This document shows, piece after piece, positions 24,286 through 32,709 of a stretch of DNA of 64,000 bases. Position 1 is the first letter of the stretch, and every line of letters starts with the position of its first letter. The translations under genes and the position numbers were made by a program. A model generated the notes under the pieces. It saw only the letters and a program-made list of their open reading frames with translations, had not been told where the DNA came from and did no database searches. Origin of the DNA: Alphaproteobacteria bacterium (GTDB lineage: Bacteria > Pseudomonadota > Alphaproteobacteria > Bin95); contig JACKII010000006.1 of assembly GCA_020638555.1 (NCBI GenBank), positions 186,001-250,000 of the forward strand, read 5' to 3'.

Positions 24286-25491
24286 ATGGACGCCGCTTAC
24301 AAACCCGAAGACTTGGCCTTCCGCGACGAGGTTCGCGCCTTCCTGAAAACCGCCATGCCGGACCATATCCGCCGGCAGACGCAGCTTGCGCCCTCCTATG
24401 TTTCCAAGGAGATGACGCGGGACTGGCACAAAATCCTCTACAACAAGGGCTGGATCGCGCCGAACTGGCCGGTGGAGTTCGGCGGCACCGGCTGGACGGC
24501 CGTGCAGAAGCACATTTTCGACGAGGAGGTGCAGGCAACCGGCGCGCCGCGCCTCTCGCCCTTCGGCCTGACCATGGTCGGTCCGGTGATCTACACCTTC
24601 GGTACCGAGGCGCAGAAGGCGCAACACCTGCCGGGCATCCTTTCCGGCGACACCTTCTGGTGCCAGGGCTATTCCGAGCCCGGCTCCGGCTCGGACCTTG
24701 CCAGCCTGAAGACCCGCGCGGTGCGCGATGGCGACGACTATGTGGTCAACGGCCAGAAGATCTGGACCAGCCACGCCCATCACGCCGACTGGATTTTCGC
24801 CCTGGTCCGCACCGACCCGAACGCGCCGAAAAAGCAGGAAGGCATCAGCTTCCTGCTGATCGACCTGAAAACGCCCGGCATCGAAATCCGCCCGATCATC
24901 TCCATGGATGGCGGCCATTATCTGAACGAGGTGTTCTTTACCGACGTGCGGGTTCCGGCCAGCAACCGTATCGGCGAGGAAAACAAGGGCTGGACCTACG
25001 CCAAATTCCTGCTCGGCAACGAGCGCACGGGCGTCGCCCAGGTCGGCAAGTCGGCCAAGAAGCTGGAAGCGATCATCGCGGCGGCGAAGCAGGAAAGCGA
25101 CGGCCAGGGCGGCACGCTCTGGGACGATCCGGCCTTCCGCGCCCGCATCGCCACCATCAACGCCAAGCTGGCCGCGCTCGGCATGAGCAATCTGCGCGTG
25201 CTGGCGCAGGAGGCCGGCGGCGGCACGGTCGGGCCGGAGGCCTCGCTGCTGAAGATCAACGGTTCGGAGATCGAGCAGGCGCTGAACGAGACCTTCGTGG
25301 AGGCGCTCGGCAACTACGCCCAACCGTATGATCTGGAAGCCCTGCGCATCGACACCAATGTCGAGACCATCGGCCCGGACCATGGTCGCGGCGTGATGAC
25401 GGAGCACCTGCTGCGGCGCGCCGCCACGATCTATGGCGGCACCAACGAGGTGCAGCGCGATATCATCGCCAAGCGGGTGCTGGGGCTCTGA
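24286..25491 (+). CDS. acyl-CoA dehydrogenase
   Basis: 401 residues from ATG 24286 (MDAAYKPEDLAFRDEVRAFL). The FAD-binding signatures WCQGYSEPGSGSDLASLKT and GQKIWTSHAHHADWIF are in the middle, and the C-terminal domain ends AATIYGGTNEVQRDIIAKRV, where the adenine-binding turn is found. The helical C-terminal half has an insertion around TVGPEASLLKINGSEIEQAL seen in the subgroup that acts on branched or cyclic acyl-CoAs. It would introduce a double bond into an acyl-CoA and pass electrons to ETF. It lies between the hydratase and monooxygenase genes on the same strand. Confidence 0.92.
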   Translation: MDAAYKPEDLAFRDEVRAFLKTAMPDHIRRQTQLAPSYVSKEMTRDWHKILYNKGWIAPNWPVEFGGTGWTAVQKHIFDEEVQATGAPRLSPFGLTMVGPVIYTFGTEAQKAQHLPGILSGDTFWCQGYSEPGSGSDLASLKTRAVRDGDDYVVNGQKIWTSHAHHADWIFALVRTDPNAPKKQEGISFLLIDLKTPGIEIRPIISMDGGHYLNEVFFTDVRVPASNRIGEENKGWTYAKFLLGNERTGVAQVGKSAKKLEAIIAAAKQESDGQGGTLWDDPAFRARIATINAKLAALGMSNLRVLAQEAGGGTVGPEASLLKINGSEIEQALNETFVEALGNYAQPYDLEALRIDTNVETIGPDHGRGVMTEHLLRRAATIYGGTNEVQRDIIAKRVLGL

Positions 25492-25545
25492 CGGCCCCAC
25501 TCCCCCGCCCTGTCCTGTGAATTTTCGAATGAGGAGCCTGTCCGG

Positions 25546-27138
25546 ATGGCCACCCGTGACTTTGACGTGATCGTTGTCGGTGCCGGTTTCGGCGGCATGT
25601 ATCTGCTGCACCGTTTCCGCCAGATGGGCCTGAGCGCCATCGCTTTCGAGACCGGCTCCGATGTCGGTGGCACCTGGTACTGGAACCGCTACCCGGGCGC
25701 GCGCGTCGACGTGGAAAGCATGCAGTATTCCTACCAGTTCGACCCGGAGCTGGAGCAGGAATGGGAGTGGTCGGAGAAATACTCGCCGCAGCCGGAGATC
25801 CTGAAATACGCGCAGCACGTGGCCGACCGCTATGACCTGCGCCGGGATATCCGCTTCAACACCAAGGTGACCGCCGCGCATTTCGACGACGCGAACGAGG
25901 ACTGGTTGGTGACCACCGGCGACGGCAAAACCACCCGCGCCCAGTATTTCGTGCTGGCGGTCGGCTGCCTCTCGTCCTTCAACATGCCGAAGATCACCGG
26001 CATCGACGATTTCCAGGGCAACAGCTACCACACCGGCCAGTGGCCGCACGAGCCGGTGGACTTCACCGGCCAGCGGGTCGCGGTGATCGGCACCGGTTCC
26101 TCGTCGATCCAGTCCTGCCCGGTGATCGCCCGGCAGGCGAGCGACCTCACCATCTTCCAGCGCACGCCGAACTATTCGATCCCGGCCCATAACGGCGCGC
26201 AGGACCCGGACTATGTTTCCGGCGTCAAGGCCAAATACCGCGAGTTCCGGGCGGAAGCGAAGACCATGGTCTCCGGCCTGCTGGGCGATTTCGGCAGCCG
26301 CAAGGCGGTGGAAACGCCGAAGGAGGAGGTCGAGCGGGAGTTGGAAACCCGCTGGCAGACCGGCGGCCTCACCTTCCTCGGCGGCTTCACCGACATGCTG
26401 ATGGACGAGCGGGCCAACGAATATGCGCAGGAATTCGTGCGCAACAAGATCCGCGCCATCGTCAAGGACCCGGAGACCGCGGAACTGCTCTGCCCCAAGA
26501 ACATCATCGGCGGCAAGCGTCTCTGCGTCGATACCGACTATTACGCCATGTACAACCGGCCGAACGTCCATCTGGTGGATGTCAGCGAAACCCCGGTCGA
26601 GCGCATCACGGCCAAGGGCGTTCTGCACGATGGCAAGGAATACGAGGTCGACAGCATCGTCTACGCCACCGGCTTCGACGCCATGACCGGCAGCTATCTG
26701 CGCATCGACATTCGCGGCCGCGACGGCCTGGAGTTGAAGGACCACTGGGATGCGGGCCCGCGCACCTATCTGGGCGTCTCGGTCGCCGGCTTCCCGAACA
26801 TGTTCATGGTGACGGGACCGGGCAGCCCCTCGGTGCTGACCAACATGCTGCCCTCCATCGAGCAGAACGTCGAATGGATCACCGACGCCATCGGCGCCAT
26901 GCGCGACGCCCAAAAGCACGTGATCGAGCCTGAGGCGGAGGCGGAAGCCGAGTGGGTGGCCCACGTCAACGACGTTGCGGGCCAGTCCCTGCGTTCGCGG
27001 GTGAAGAGCTGGTATATCGGCGCCAATATCGAGGGCAAGCCCAGCGTGTTCATGCCCTATATCGGCGGCCTGCCGGCCTATATCGCCAAATGCGACGCGG
27101 TCGTCCGCGAAGGCTACAAAGGCTTTGCCCGGCGGTAG
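25546..27138 (+). CDS. Baeyer-Villiger-type flavin monooxygenase
   Basis: 530 residues with two Rossmann motifs, GAGFGGMYLLHR at residues 12-23 (FAD) and VIGTGSSSIQS near 180 (NADPH). Between them is the Baeyer-Villiger fingerprint FxGxxxHxxxWP at about 156-167 (FQGNSYHTGQWP). VDSIVYATGFDAMTG lies further on. Such enzymes insert oxygen next to a ketone to give an ester or lactone. GAGGAG precedes ATG 25546, 54 bases after the acyl-CoA dehydrogenase, so the two are probably co-expressed. A cyclic or long-chain ketone substrate is likely but unproven. Confidence 0.92.
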   Translation: MATRDFDVIVVGAGFGGMYLLHRFRQMGLSAIAFETGSDVGGTWYWNRYPGARVDVESMQYSYQFDPELEQEWEWSEKYSPQPEILKYAQHVADRYDLRRDIRFNTKVTAAHFDDANEDWLVTTGDGKTTRAQYFVLAVGCLSSFNMPKITGIDDFQGNSYHTGQWPHEPVDFTGQRVAVIGTGSSSIQSCPVIARQASDLTIFQRTPNYSIPAHNGAQDPDYVSGVKAKYREFRAEAKTMVSGLLGDFGSRKAVETPKEEVERELETRWQTGGLTFLGGFTDMLMDERANEYAQEFVRNKIRAIVKDPETAELLCPKNIIGGKRLCVDTDYYAMYNRPNVHLVDVSETPVERITAKGVLHDGKEYEVDSIVYATGFDAMTGSYLRIDIRGRDGLELKDHWDAGPRTYLGVSVAGFPNMFMVTGPGSPSVLTNMLPSIEQNVEWITDAIGAMRDAQKHVIEPEAEAEAEWVAHVNDVAGQSLRSRVKSWYIGANIEGKPSVFMPYIGGLPAYIAKCDAVVREGYKGFARR

Positions 27139-27187
27139 GCCACCGCTTCGCCCCGCCTTCGCGCTTCATCCCTCGCCCTCCATCAAG

Positions 27188-27290
27188 CTTCATCCCGAGT
27201 AGGTGCGAAGCGCCGTATCGAGGGACGAGGGACGCCCACCCTGCCCCCTCGATACGCCCCGGACTGCGCCCAGGGCTACTCGGGGTGAAG
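27188..27290. repeat. intergenic inverted-repeat element, family 1 copy A
   Basis: CTTCATCCCGAGTAG (27188-27202) pairs with CTACTCGGGGTGAAG (27276-27290), and inside it CGTATCGAGGGA pairs with a CCCTCGATACG segment. A second copy lies at 60714-60808. The element sits in the 382-base gap between convergent genes (27139-27520), which has no convincing gene. It could fold as a long hairpin ending both transcripts. Confidence 0.85.
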
Positions 27291-27313
27291 CATGAAGAAG
27301 GATAGGCTTGTAT

Positions 27314-27341
27314 CCCGGAGCCCGCGGAGCGGACATCCGGG
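27314..27341. repeat. intergenic short palindrome, family 2 copy A
   Basis: CCCGGA (27314-27319) and TCCGGG (27336-27341) flank a GCGGAGCG-containing loop and are followed by ACCGCT. Related units are at 35238-35265 and 48272-48301, all between genes. Confidence 0.6.
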
Positions 27342-27520
27342 ACCGCTCTCGGTGCGCGAACACCGTTGCCGCCCGTGTTCGCGAGAGCGACGGCCCGACC
27401 CCCGCTCCGCGGCGGCAGGGGAACATCTCGTCCCAGCGAATGCTAAGGTGGCTCCCGATCCCCGGTCTTCACGCTGAGGTGCGAGCGCAGCGGGCCTCGA
27501 AGCGGCGGGCGCCCAACCCC

Positions 27521-28675
27521 CTACTCCGGCAGCAGGTCGAACTCCCCCATGCTGCGGGAGATCAGGTTGCGCTGCACGTCGCTGGTGCCCTCGCCGAACA
27601 GATAGACCAGCGCGTCGCGATGGTGCCGGCCCACCGAATATTCGCGCATGATGCTGGCCCCGCCCAGCACCCGCATGGCGCCCTCGGTCACGCGCAGCGC
27701 CGCCTCGCTGGCGAATAGCTTGATCTTGGCCGCCGCGGCATGGTCGATCGTGCCCTGATCCACCCGCCAGGCGCCGTGATAGACCATCCAGTGCGCCGCC
27801 TCGATATCCGTCACCATGTCGGCGAGGCGATGGGCCACCGCCTGGTATTGCAGGATCGGCCGCCCGGCGACGATACGGGTGCGAGCATAGTCCAGCGCCT
27901 CTTCATAGGCGCCCTTGGCGAGACCCAGCACCGAGGCCGCGACCCCGACCCGGTTCTCGGTCAGCGAGTCGAGAATGACCGGATAGGTGCCCTCGCGCTC
28001 GCCCAGAACGTGATCGTCCGGCACGAACAGGTCCTCGATCGCCAGCAGCCCGGTCTCCGAGCCCTTCAGCCCCTCTTTCTTCAGGTGGCTGATGTGCACG
28101 GCCGGGTTCGGCAGCGGCACGATGAACAGGCTGATGGCCCAGGGCTTCAGGTCCGGCGCCGTGCGCGCGGCCAGCAGCATGAAATCCGCCAGCGGCGAGT
28201 TGGTGATGTAGAGCTTCGCGCCGTTGACGCGATAGCCGCCCTCCACCTTCTCCGCCCTTGTCTTCATCGCCCGGATGTTCGAGCCGCCGTCCGGCTCCGA
28301 CAGGCCGAAGCACGCCACCTTCTCGCCGGCCAGCGCCGGGCGGAAATACTGGGCCTTCTGCATCTCGGTCCCGGCCCGCCAGATCGGCCAGATGCCCAGG
28401 TGGGAGTGGGCGGAATAGGCCGCGCAGAAGGCCTGGCTGACGCGCGCCAGCTCCTCGCGGATGATGCAGTCGGAAACCTTGTCCATGCCGACGCCGCCGT
28501 CCTCCTCCGGATAGCGCGCGCCCAGCAGGCCGAGCTCGCCCCAGCGCCGGAACAGATGCTTCGGGAAGCGTTCCGCGTCGTCGGATTCGGCGGCGAGCGG
28601 CATCATCTCGTCCCCTGCGAAGCGGCGGACGGTCTCTCGCAATTGCACGTGTTCGGGGGCGAAGGTGAAATCCAT
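27521..28675 (-). CDS. acyl-CoA dehydrogenase
   Basis: 384 residues from ATG 28675 (MDFTFAPEHVQLRETVRRFA). Signatures are CFGLSEPDGGSNIRAMKT, YRVNGAKLYITNSPLADF and, at the C-terminus, the active-site region LGGASIMREYSVGRHHRDAL followed by FGEGTSDVQRNLIS. It resembles short-chain or branched-chain acyl-CoA dehydrogenases more than the copy at 24286. A longer upstream frame is possible but lacks family similarity. It is divergent from the ThDP-enzyme gene at 28819, with a 143-base gap for both promoters. Confidence 0.9.
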   Translation of the reverse strand: MDFTFAPEHVQLRETVRRFAGDEMMPLAAESDDAERFPKHLFRRWGELGLLGARYPEEDGGVGMDKVSDCIIREELARVSQAFCAAYSAHSHLGIWPIWRAGTEMQKAQYFRPALAGEKVACFGLSEPDGGSNIRAMKTRAEKVEGGYRVNGAKLYITNSPLADFMLLAARTAPDLKPWAISLFIVPLPNPAVHISHLKKEGLKGSETGLLAIEDLFVPDDHVLGEREGTYPVILDSLTENRVGVAASVLGLAKGAYEEALDYARTRIVAGRPILQYQAVAHRLADMVTDIEAAHWMVYHGAWRVDQGTIDHAAAAKIKLFASEAALRVTEGAMRVLGGASIMREYSVGRHHRDALVYLFGEGTSDVQRNLISRSMGEFDLLPE

Positions 28676-28818
28676 GGGGCGGTCCGGTCCTGTGGGGAAA
28701 AGTTTCCGTAGTACTGCCCCGGCCATCGCCACCGCGCAAGTTGCCAGCGCGCGCGCTCCGGCTATGCTGGGCGGCAACGATGACCGCACCCCCTGCCCCG
28801 TCCGAGGATCGCCCGCCC

Positions 28819-30483
28819 ATGTCCGCCCCCACCAACACCATCACCGGCCGCGCCGCTTTCCTCTCCGTCATGAAGGACGAGGGGGTGAAGCGCATGTTCG
28901 GCAATCCCGGCACCACCGAACTGCCGATCATGCACGCACTCACCGACGAGCCGGACATCCAGTACACCATGGCGCTGCAGGAGAGCGTCGTCGTCGCCAT
29001 GGCCGACGGCTATGCCCGCGCCTCCGGCGAGCTGGTGGCCTGCAACGTCCACGTCGCACCCGGCCTCGGCAACGCCATGGGCACGCTGTTCACCGCCGCC
29101 AATTCCGGCACGCCGATGATCCTGACCGCCGGCCAGCAGGAGCAGGGCCACGGCCTGCAAGAGCCCCTGCTCTATGGCCCGCTGGTGGAGATGGCGGCCC
29201 CGGTGGTCAAATGGTCGACCGAGATCACCCAGCTCGAAGACCTGCCCCGCGTCCTGCGCCGCGCCGCCAAGGTGGCGATGACCGCGCCGACCGGGCCGGT
29301 GTTCATCTCCCTGCCGGGCGACATTCTGAACAGCGACGCCGCCATCGACCTCGGCCGCCGCACCCGCGTCGACACGAGCGTCCGCCCCAGCGACGCCGCC
29401 CTGGACGCCCTCGCCGACCGGCTGCTGGCGGCGAAGAACCCGGTGGTGATTGCCGGCACCGAGATCGTGAATTCCGACGCCTTTGCCGAGGCCGTGGCCT
29501 TCGTCGACGCCCTGGGCGCGCCGGTGTTCCAGCAGACGGTGGCGAGCGGCGCCCATTTCCCCAGCGAGCACCCGGCCTTCATCCGCTGCCTCGGCCGCTC
29601 GCAGCCGGACGTGCGCAAGGCGCTGGAGCCCTATGACCTGCTGGTCTGCCTGGGCGCGGACGTGCTGCGCATGTCGGTCTATTCCGAGGTCGACCCGCTG
29701 CCGGAGGCCCTGCCGGTGATCCAGATCGGCCTGAACGACTGGGAGATGGGCAAGAACTACCCGGCCGAGATGGCACTCCGCGCCGACCTCAGCGAGACCC
29801 TCGCCGCCCTCACGCCACTGCTAAAGGCCAAGGGCGGGGCCGCCCAGGCCGCAACGGCGGCGAAGCGCATCGCCGCGGTCGAGCCTCAGAACTGGACCAG
29901 CGTCCGCGCCAAGCGCCGCGCCGACGCGGAGGCCAAGGGTGCCGGCGAGCCGGTCAACGCCGAATGGCTGATGATGCGCATGAGCGACCTCGCCCCCCGC
30001 GACGTGATCGTGGTCGACGAGGGCGTGACCAGTGCCGCGACCTTGAACGCGCACTTCCCGTTCGTCGATCGCTACAGCTATTTCGGCAACGTCTCCGGCG
30101 GCATCGGCTGGGGCATCGCGGCGGCGGTCGGGGTGCAGATGGCCCAGCCGGAGCGGCGCGTGGTGGCGGTGATCGGCGACGGCTCGGCCCAGTACTCGAT
30201 CCAGGCGCTCTGGACGGCGGCGAACATGAAGGCGCCGGTGGTGTTCGTCATCTGCAACAACGACGGCTACCGCATCATCCGCCAGCGCCTGAAACTGTTC
30301 CACGGCAACGAGCAGTATATCGGCATGAACTTCTCCAACCCCAGCATCGACGCCGCCAAAATCGCCGAGGGCTACGGCATGGAGAGCGTGCGCGTCTCGG
30401 ACGGCGCGGCGTTCGAGGCGGCGTTCGCGAAGGCGATTGCCAAGACCGACGGGCCGACGCTGATTGAGGCGATGGTGGCGTGA
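28819..30483 (+). CDS. thiamine-diphosphate-dependent enzyme (benzoylformate decarboxylase-like)
   Basis: 554 residues in three domains. The N-terminal pyrimidine-binding domain has the catalytic Glu in ALQESVVVAMADGYARA; the central domain carries NPVVIAGTEIVN; the C-terminal domain has the ThDP/Mg motif GDGSAQYSIQALWTAA starting at residue 453 and ending in VFVICNND. FGNPGTTELPIMHAL at the start matches benzoylformate decarboxylase and related acetolactate-synthase-like decarboxylases. It probably decarboxylates or ligates a 2-oxo acid; the substrate is not clear. The ATG at 28819 is the one before the conserved N-terminus. Confidence 0.9.
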   Translation: MSAPTNTITGRAAFLSVMKDEGVKRMFGNPGTTELPIMHALTDEPDIQYTMALQESVVVAMADGYARASGELVACNVHVAPGLGNAMGTLFTAANSGTPMILTAGQQEQGHGLQEPLLYGPLVEMAAPVVKWSTEITQLEDLPRVLRRAAKVAMTAPTGPVFISLPGDILNSDAAIDLGRRTRVDTSVRPSDAALDALADRLLAAKNPVVIAGTEIVNSDAFAEAVAFVDALGAPVFQQTVASGAHFPSEHPAFIRCLGRSQPDVRKALEPYDLLVCLGADVLRMSVYSEVDPLPEALPVIQIGLNDWEMGKNYPAEMALRADLSETLAALTPLLKAKGGAAQAATAAKRIAAVEPQNWTSVRAKRRADAEAKGAGEPVNAEWLMMRMSDLAPRDVIVVDEGVTSAATLNAHFPFVDRYSYFGNVSGGIGWGIAAAVGVQMAQPERRVVAVIGDGSAQYSIQALWTAANMKAPVVFVICNNDGYRIIRQRLKLFHGNEQYIGMNFSNPSIDAAKIAEGYGMESVRVSDGAAFEAAFAKAIAKTDGPTLIEAMVA

Positions 30484-30610
30484 TGGATGTCCCACATTTC
30501 CTCCAAGCGAATCTCCTGATTGACTATCCGGTACAGACGGTAGCTTGCAAGGAACATAGTAAGAATATATATGGGTACAATGAGCAACACGTCCTTATCC
30601 GGTTTATAAG

Positions 30611-30922
30611 ATGAAGATCATCGCAGCCTTAGCGGGACTAATCGGCGGAGTGGTCCTCTGTTACATTTTGCTTTCGTTAGGTGTGGTTGATCGGATCGAC
30701 GGAATACCGGGAACTCAAGAAGAGCCGGTCTTTGCGCTTCCAACGTACCTTAGCTTTGTTTCCGCCATGATGACCGCGGTTACAGTTGTGTTGGCGGCTA
30801 GCTGTGCGATAGGGGTCGGACTTGTCGCAGCATATACGTTCCGAGAAATTAGGAGACATGCAGAACGAGCAGCGCCCTTACAGAAAATCAGATCACTAGT
30901 TGAAAGAAAAATTGTCAGATAA
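30611..30922 (+). CDS. small membrane protein in A+T-rich patch
   Basis: 103 residues with two hydrophobic segments, about 4-24 (IIAALAGLIGGVVLCYILLS) and about 48-74, and a basic C-terminal tail (REIRRHAERAAPLQKIRSLV). It is not recognised. Codon use is less G+C-rich than the flanking metabolic genes. It follows the ThDP-enzyme gene by 127 bases and precedes the broken ImmA/IrrE gene, so it belongs to the accessory insert. It could be a phage-type or toxin-like membrane protein, but that is a guess. Confidence 0.55.
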   Translation: MKIIAALAGLIGGVVLCYILLSLGVVDRIDGIPGTQEEPVFALPTYLSFVSAMMTAVTVVLAASCAIGVGLVAAYTFREIRRHAERAAPLQKIRSLVERKIVR

Positions 30923-30946
30923 GAAATTAAGTCTCGCATTGACGAG

Positions 30947-30960
30947 GTTGCATATGCAAC
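30947..30960. promoter_or_regulatory. 14-bp perfect palindrome, possible operator
   Basis: GTTGCATATGCAAC is a perfect palindrome just upstream of the ImmA/IrrE remnant. XRE regulators paired with ImmA-type peptidases bind such sites, but no regulator gene remains here. Confidence 0.35.
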
Positions 30961-31080
30961 AGGACCGAATATCGTACACTCAGAAAGAAGATGCTGTAAA
31001 AGAAAATTGATGAGTTGGATGAAGATTACGATCCAGATAATGCAATCGAACGATAGATGGGAGAATCACCATGGCTTCAC

Positions 31081-31583
31081 GGAAATAAAGCGCTTGCGAG
31101 CCGACGAAAAAGGCAATTCTTGAAAGGCACCTCTCCAGTATCCTGTAAAGCTTGGGCAAATCGCGAAGGAATTCGGGGTGTCGATGAAGGTGTCGAGCCT
31201 GCACAGGGGGTTTCTGGTCAGATTAAACGCGAAGGAAACGGATATGTGATTCGTGTCAATCGCTATGAGCCCGAGAAAGACAACGGTTTACTATCGCTCA
31301 CGAGCTTTCTCATTTTCTACTACACCGCCACATTATCGATAGCACGCCAGAAGGTATTAAAGACAATGTGCTTTACCGATCAGGTGCGCCCGAGCGCATT
31401 GAATTTGAAGCCAATAGACTGGCGGCAGATATTGTTATGCCGATGGAACTTGTAGAAAAAGCACTGAGGGATGAATTTAGCGGGGTTGTAATGGACGCTA
31501 CAATTGAAGGGCTTGCTGCACGATTTCAAGTTTCCAAAGCAGCAATGGAAATCCGCCTCTCCACTTTCGCTGATGCAGCATAG
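31081..31583 (+). pseudogene. ImmA/IrrE metallopeptidase, broken by several frameshifts
   Basis: Reading successive pieces in different frames rebuilds an ImmA/IrrE peptidase: AILERHLSS (near 31115), YPVKLGQIAKEFGVSM (near 31140-31190), QGVSGQIKREGNGYVIRVN (near 31205-31260), then RFTIAHELSHFLLHRH (from about 31283) with the HExxH zinc site, and GAPERIEFEANRLAADIVMP with the third ligand region. Changes are needed near 31110, 31138, 31200 and 31277. Such peptidases cleave phage or element repressors, and many sit in defence or island control modules. As written no intact product is possible. The upstream end is uncertain. Confidence 0.8.
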
Positions 31584-31592
31584 TGATTAGAA

Positions 31593-32669
31593 ATGAATTT
31601 TGGGGATAGGAAATACGTTCCAACGCTCGCTATTCGTCCCAGCGAAATGAATGCGCTGGAGTTTTTACCGGGAGCAACCAAGGACAGGATGACACCCTGT
31701 ATATTGCTCGCGCCGTGGGCCAATTCTAACACACTCGAGCGCGCGATTGATCGCGTCGAGCGGGCCTTCCCAAACAGAAACTACTTTCTAGACATTGACA
31801 GGGATTATCGGTTCACCAACCTAGAAAGCGCTCCTCAGCAAGAACTCACCCACCTAATGGATCCAGCCAACGGGTTTGCCAATTGGGTTGACTTTGTAGA
31901 GCAGCATGTCTGGGTGTGGCCTTGCGTTCAAACAAGAGACCAGAACGAAGCCGATCTTCGGCAGCAGATTGCGGCGTTCCAAGAGTTGGAACGCCCTTAC
32001 TTTATGCGGATTGTTAGGGATCGCTTCCCTGGGAATATTGATGAAATTATCTCAGCATTCTCAGCAGGCGGCACAGCGGATTTTGCCATTATTTTGGAGG
32101 GTGGCTGGACTACTGATCCACTAAGCTTATCTGTATGGTTTCAAGGGATACTATCGGAAAGTTTACAGGCGATTGACGCAAGCGTTCCTATAATATTATC
32201 ATGCACTTCGATGCCAAAAATTTTTACTCGGTATGAAGGTATCACACCGGTCCCCTTTAATAATCGCCAACTTGTTGAGCAGATTTCTCGATCTTCTAAC
32301 CGAACTACTATCATTTATGGGGATTGGGGCAGTACCCGCCCTCGGGAGCATAGTGGATTTGCGAACCGGCCCTGGGACCGGATCGATTACCCTACCTCTA
32401 GCGCTTGGTATATTGTACGCAATAAAAATGAAGAATGGGATTTTGAAACCGCAGCAAAAAAGCTGGTTGAAAGAGACGATATTTGGGATGGAAATCTCAA
32501 TATATGGGGTGAGGAAATGATATTTCAAACAACAATTAACGAGGAAATCGGAATCGATACTGCGCCAAAAAATGTTGCTGCGCGCGTCAATATTCATCTG
32601 CATCGACAAGCATTCTTTGATTATCCAGAAATTCATTCGATAGATTTTGATGAAGATTGGGAAGATTGA
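31593..32669 (+). CDS. Beta family protein (phage-related accessory gene)
   Basis: 358 residues that match what I recall of the Beta_protein family named after a phage T4 protein: an N-terminal KYVPTLAIRPSEMNALEFL block, then ERAIDRVERAFPNRNYFLDI, and a C-terminal IIYGDWGSTRPRE...YPTSSAWYIVR block. No enzyme motif is known to me. Relatives often sit beside ImmA/IrrE peptidase genes in mobile regions, as here (10 bases after the remnant). Codon use is clearly A+T-richer than the neighbours, a sign of transfer. A role in phage defence is plausible but inferred only. Confidence 0.65.
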   Translation: MNFGDRKYVPTLAIRPSEMNALEFLPGATKDRMTPCILLAPWANSNTLERAIDRVERAFPNRNYFLDIDRDYRFTNLESAPQQELTHLMDPANGFANWVDFVEQHVWVWPCVQTRDQNEADLRQQIAAFQELERPYFMRIVRDRFPGNIDEIISAFSAGGTADFAIILEGGWTTDPLSLSVWFQGILSESLQAIDASVPIILSCTSMPKIFTRYEGITPVPFNNRQLVEQISRSSNRTTIIYGDWGSTRPREHSGFANRPWDRIDYPTSSAWYIVRNKNEEWDFETAAKKLVERDDIWDGNLNIWGEEMIFQTTINEEIGIDTAPKNVAARVNIHLHRQAFFDYPEIHSIDFDEDWED

Positions 32670-32709
32670 ACCCAGACTCCGAGAATCAGATCCCAGAAAG
32701 TCCCCGCCC

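Noticed and set aside
23533..26964. 1143-residue frame on the - strand
   Set aside because: Antisense to an exported protein, acyl-CoA dehydrogenase and monooxygenase genes that all have clear motifs.
30372..30590. Hydrophobic 72-residue frame on the - strand at the edge of the A+T-rich patch
   Set aside because: Half of it is antisense to the ThDP-enzyme gene and only the first 35 residues look protein-like; could be a remnant but not supportable as a gene.
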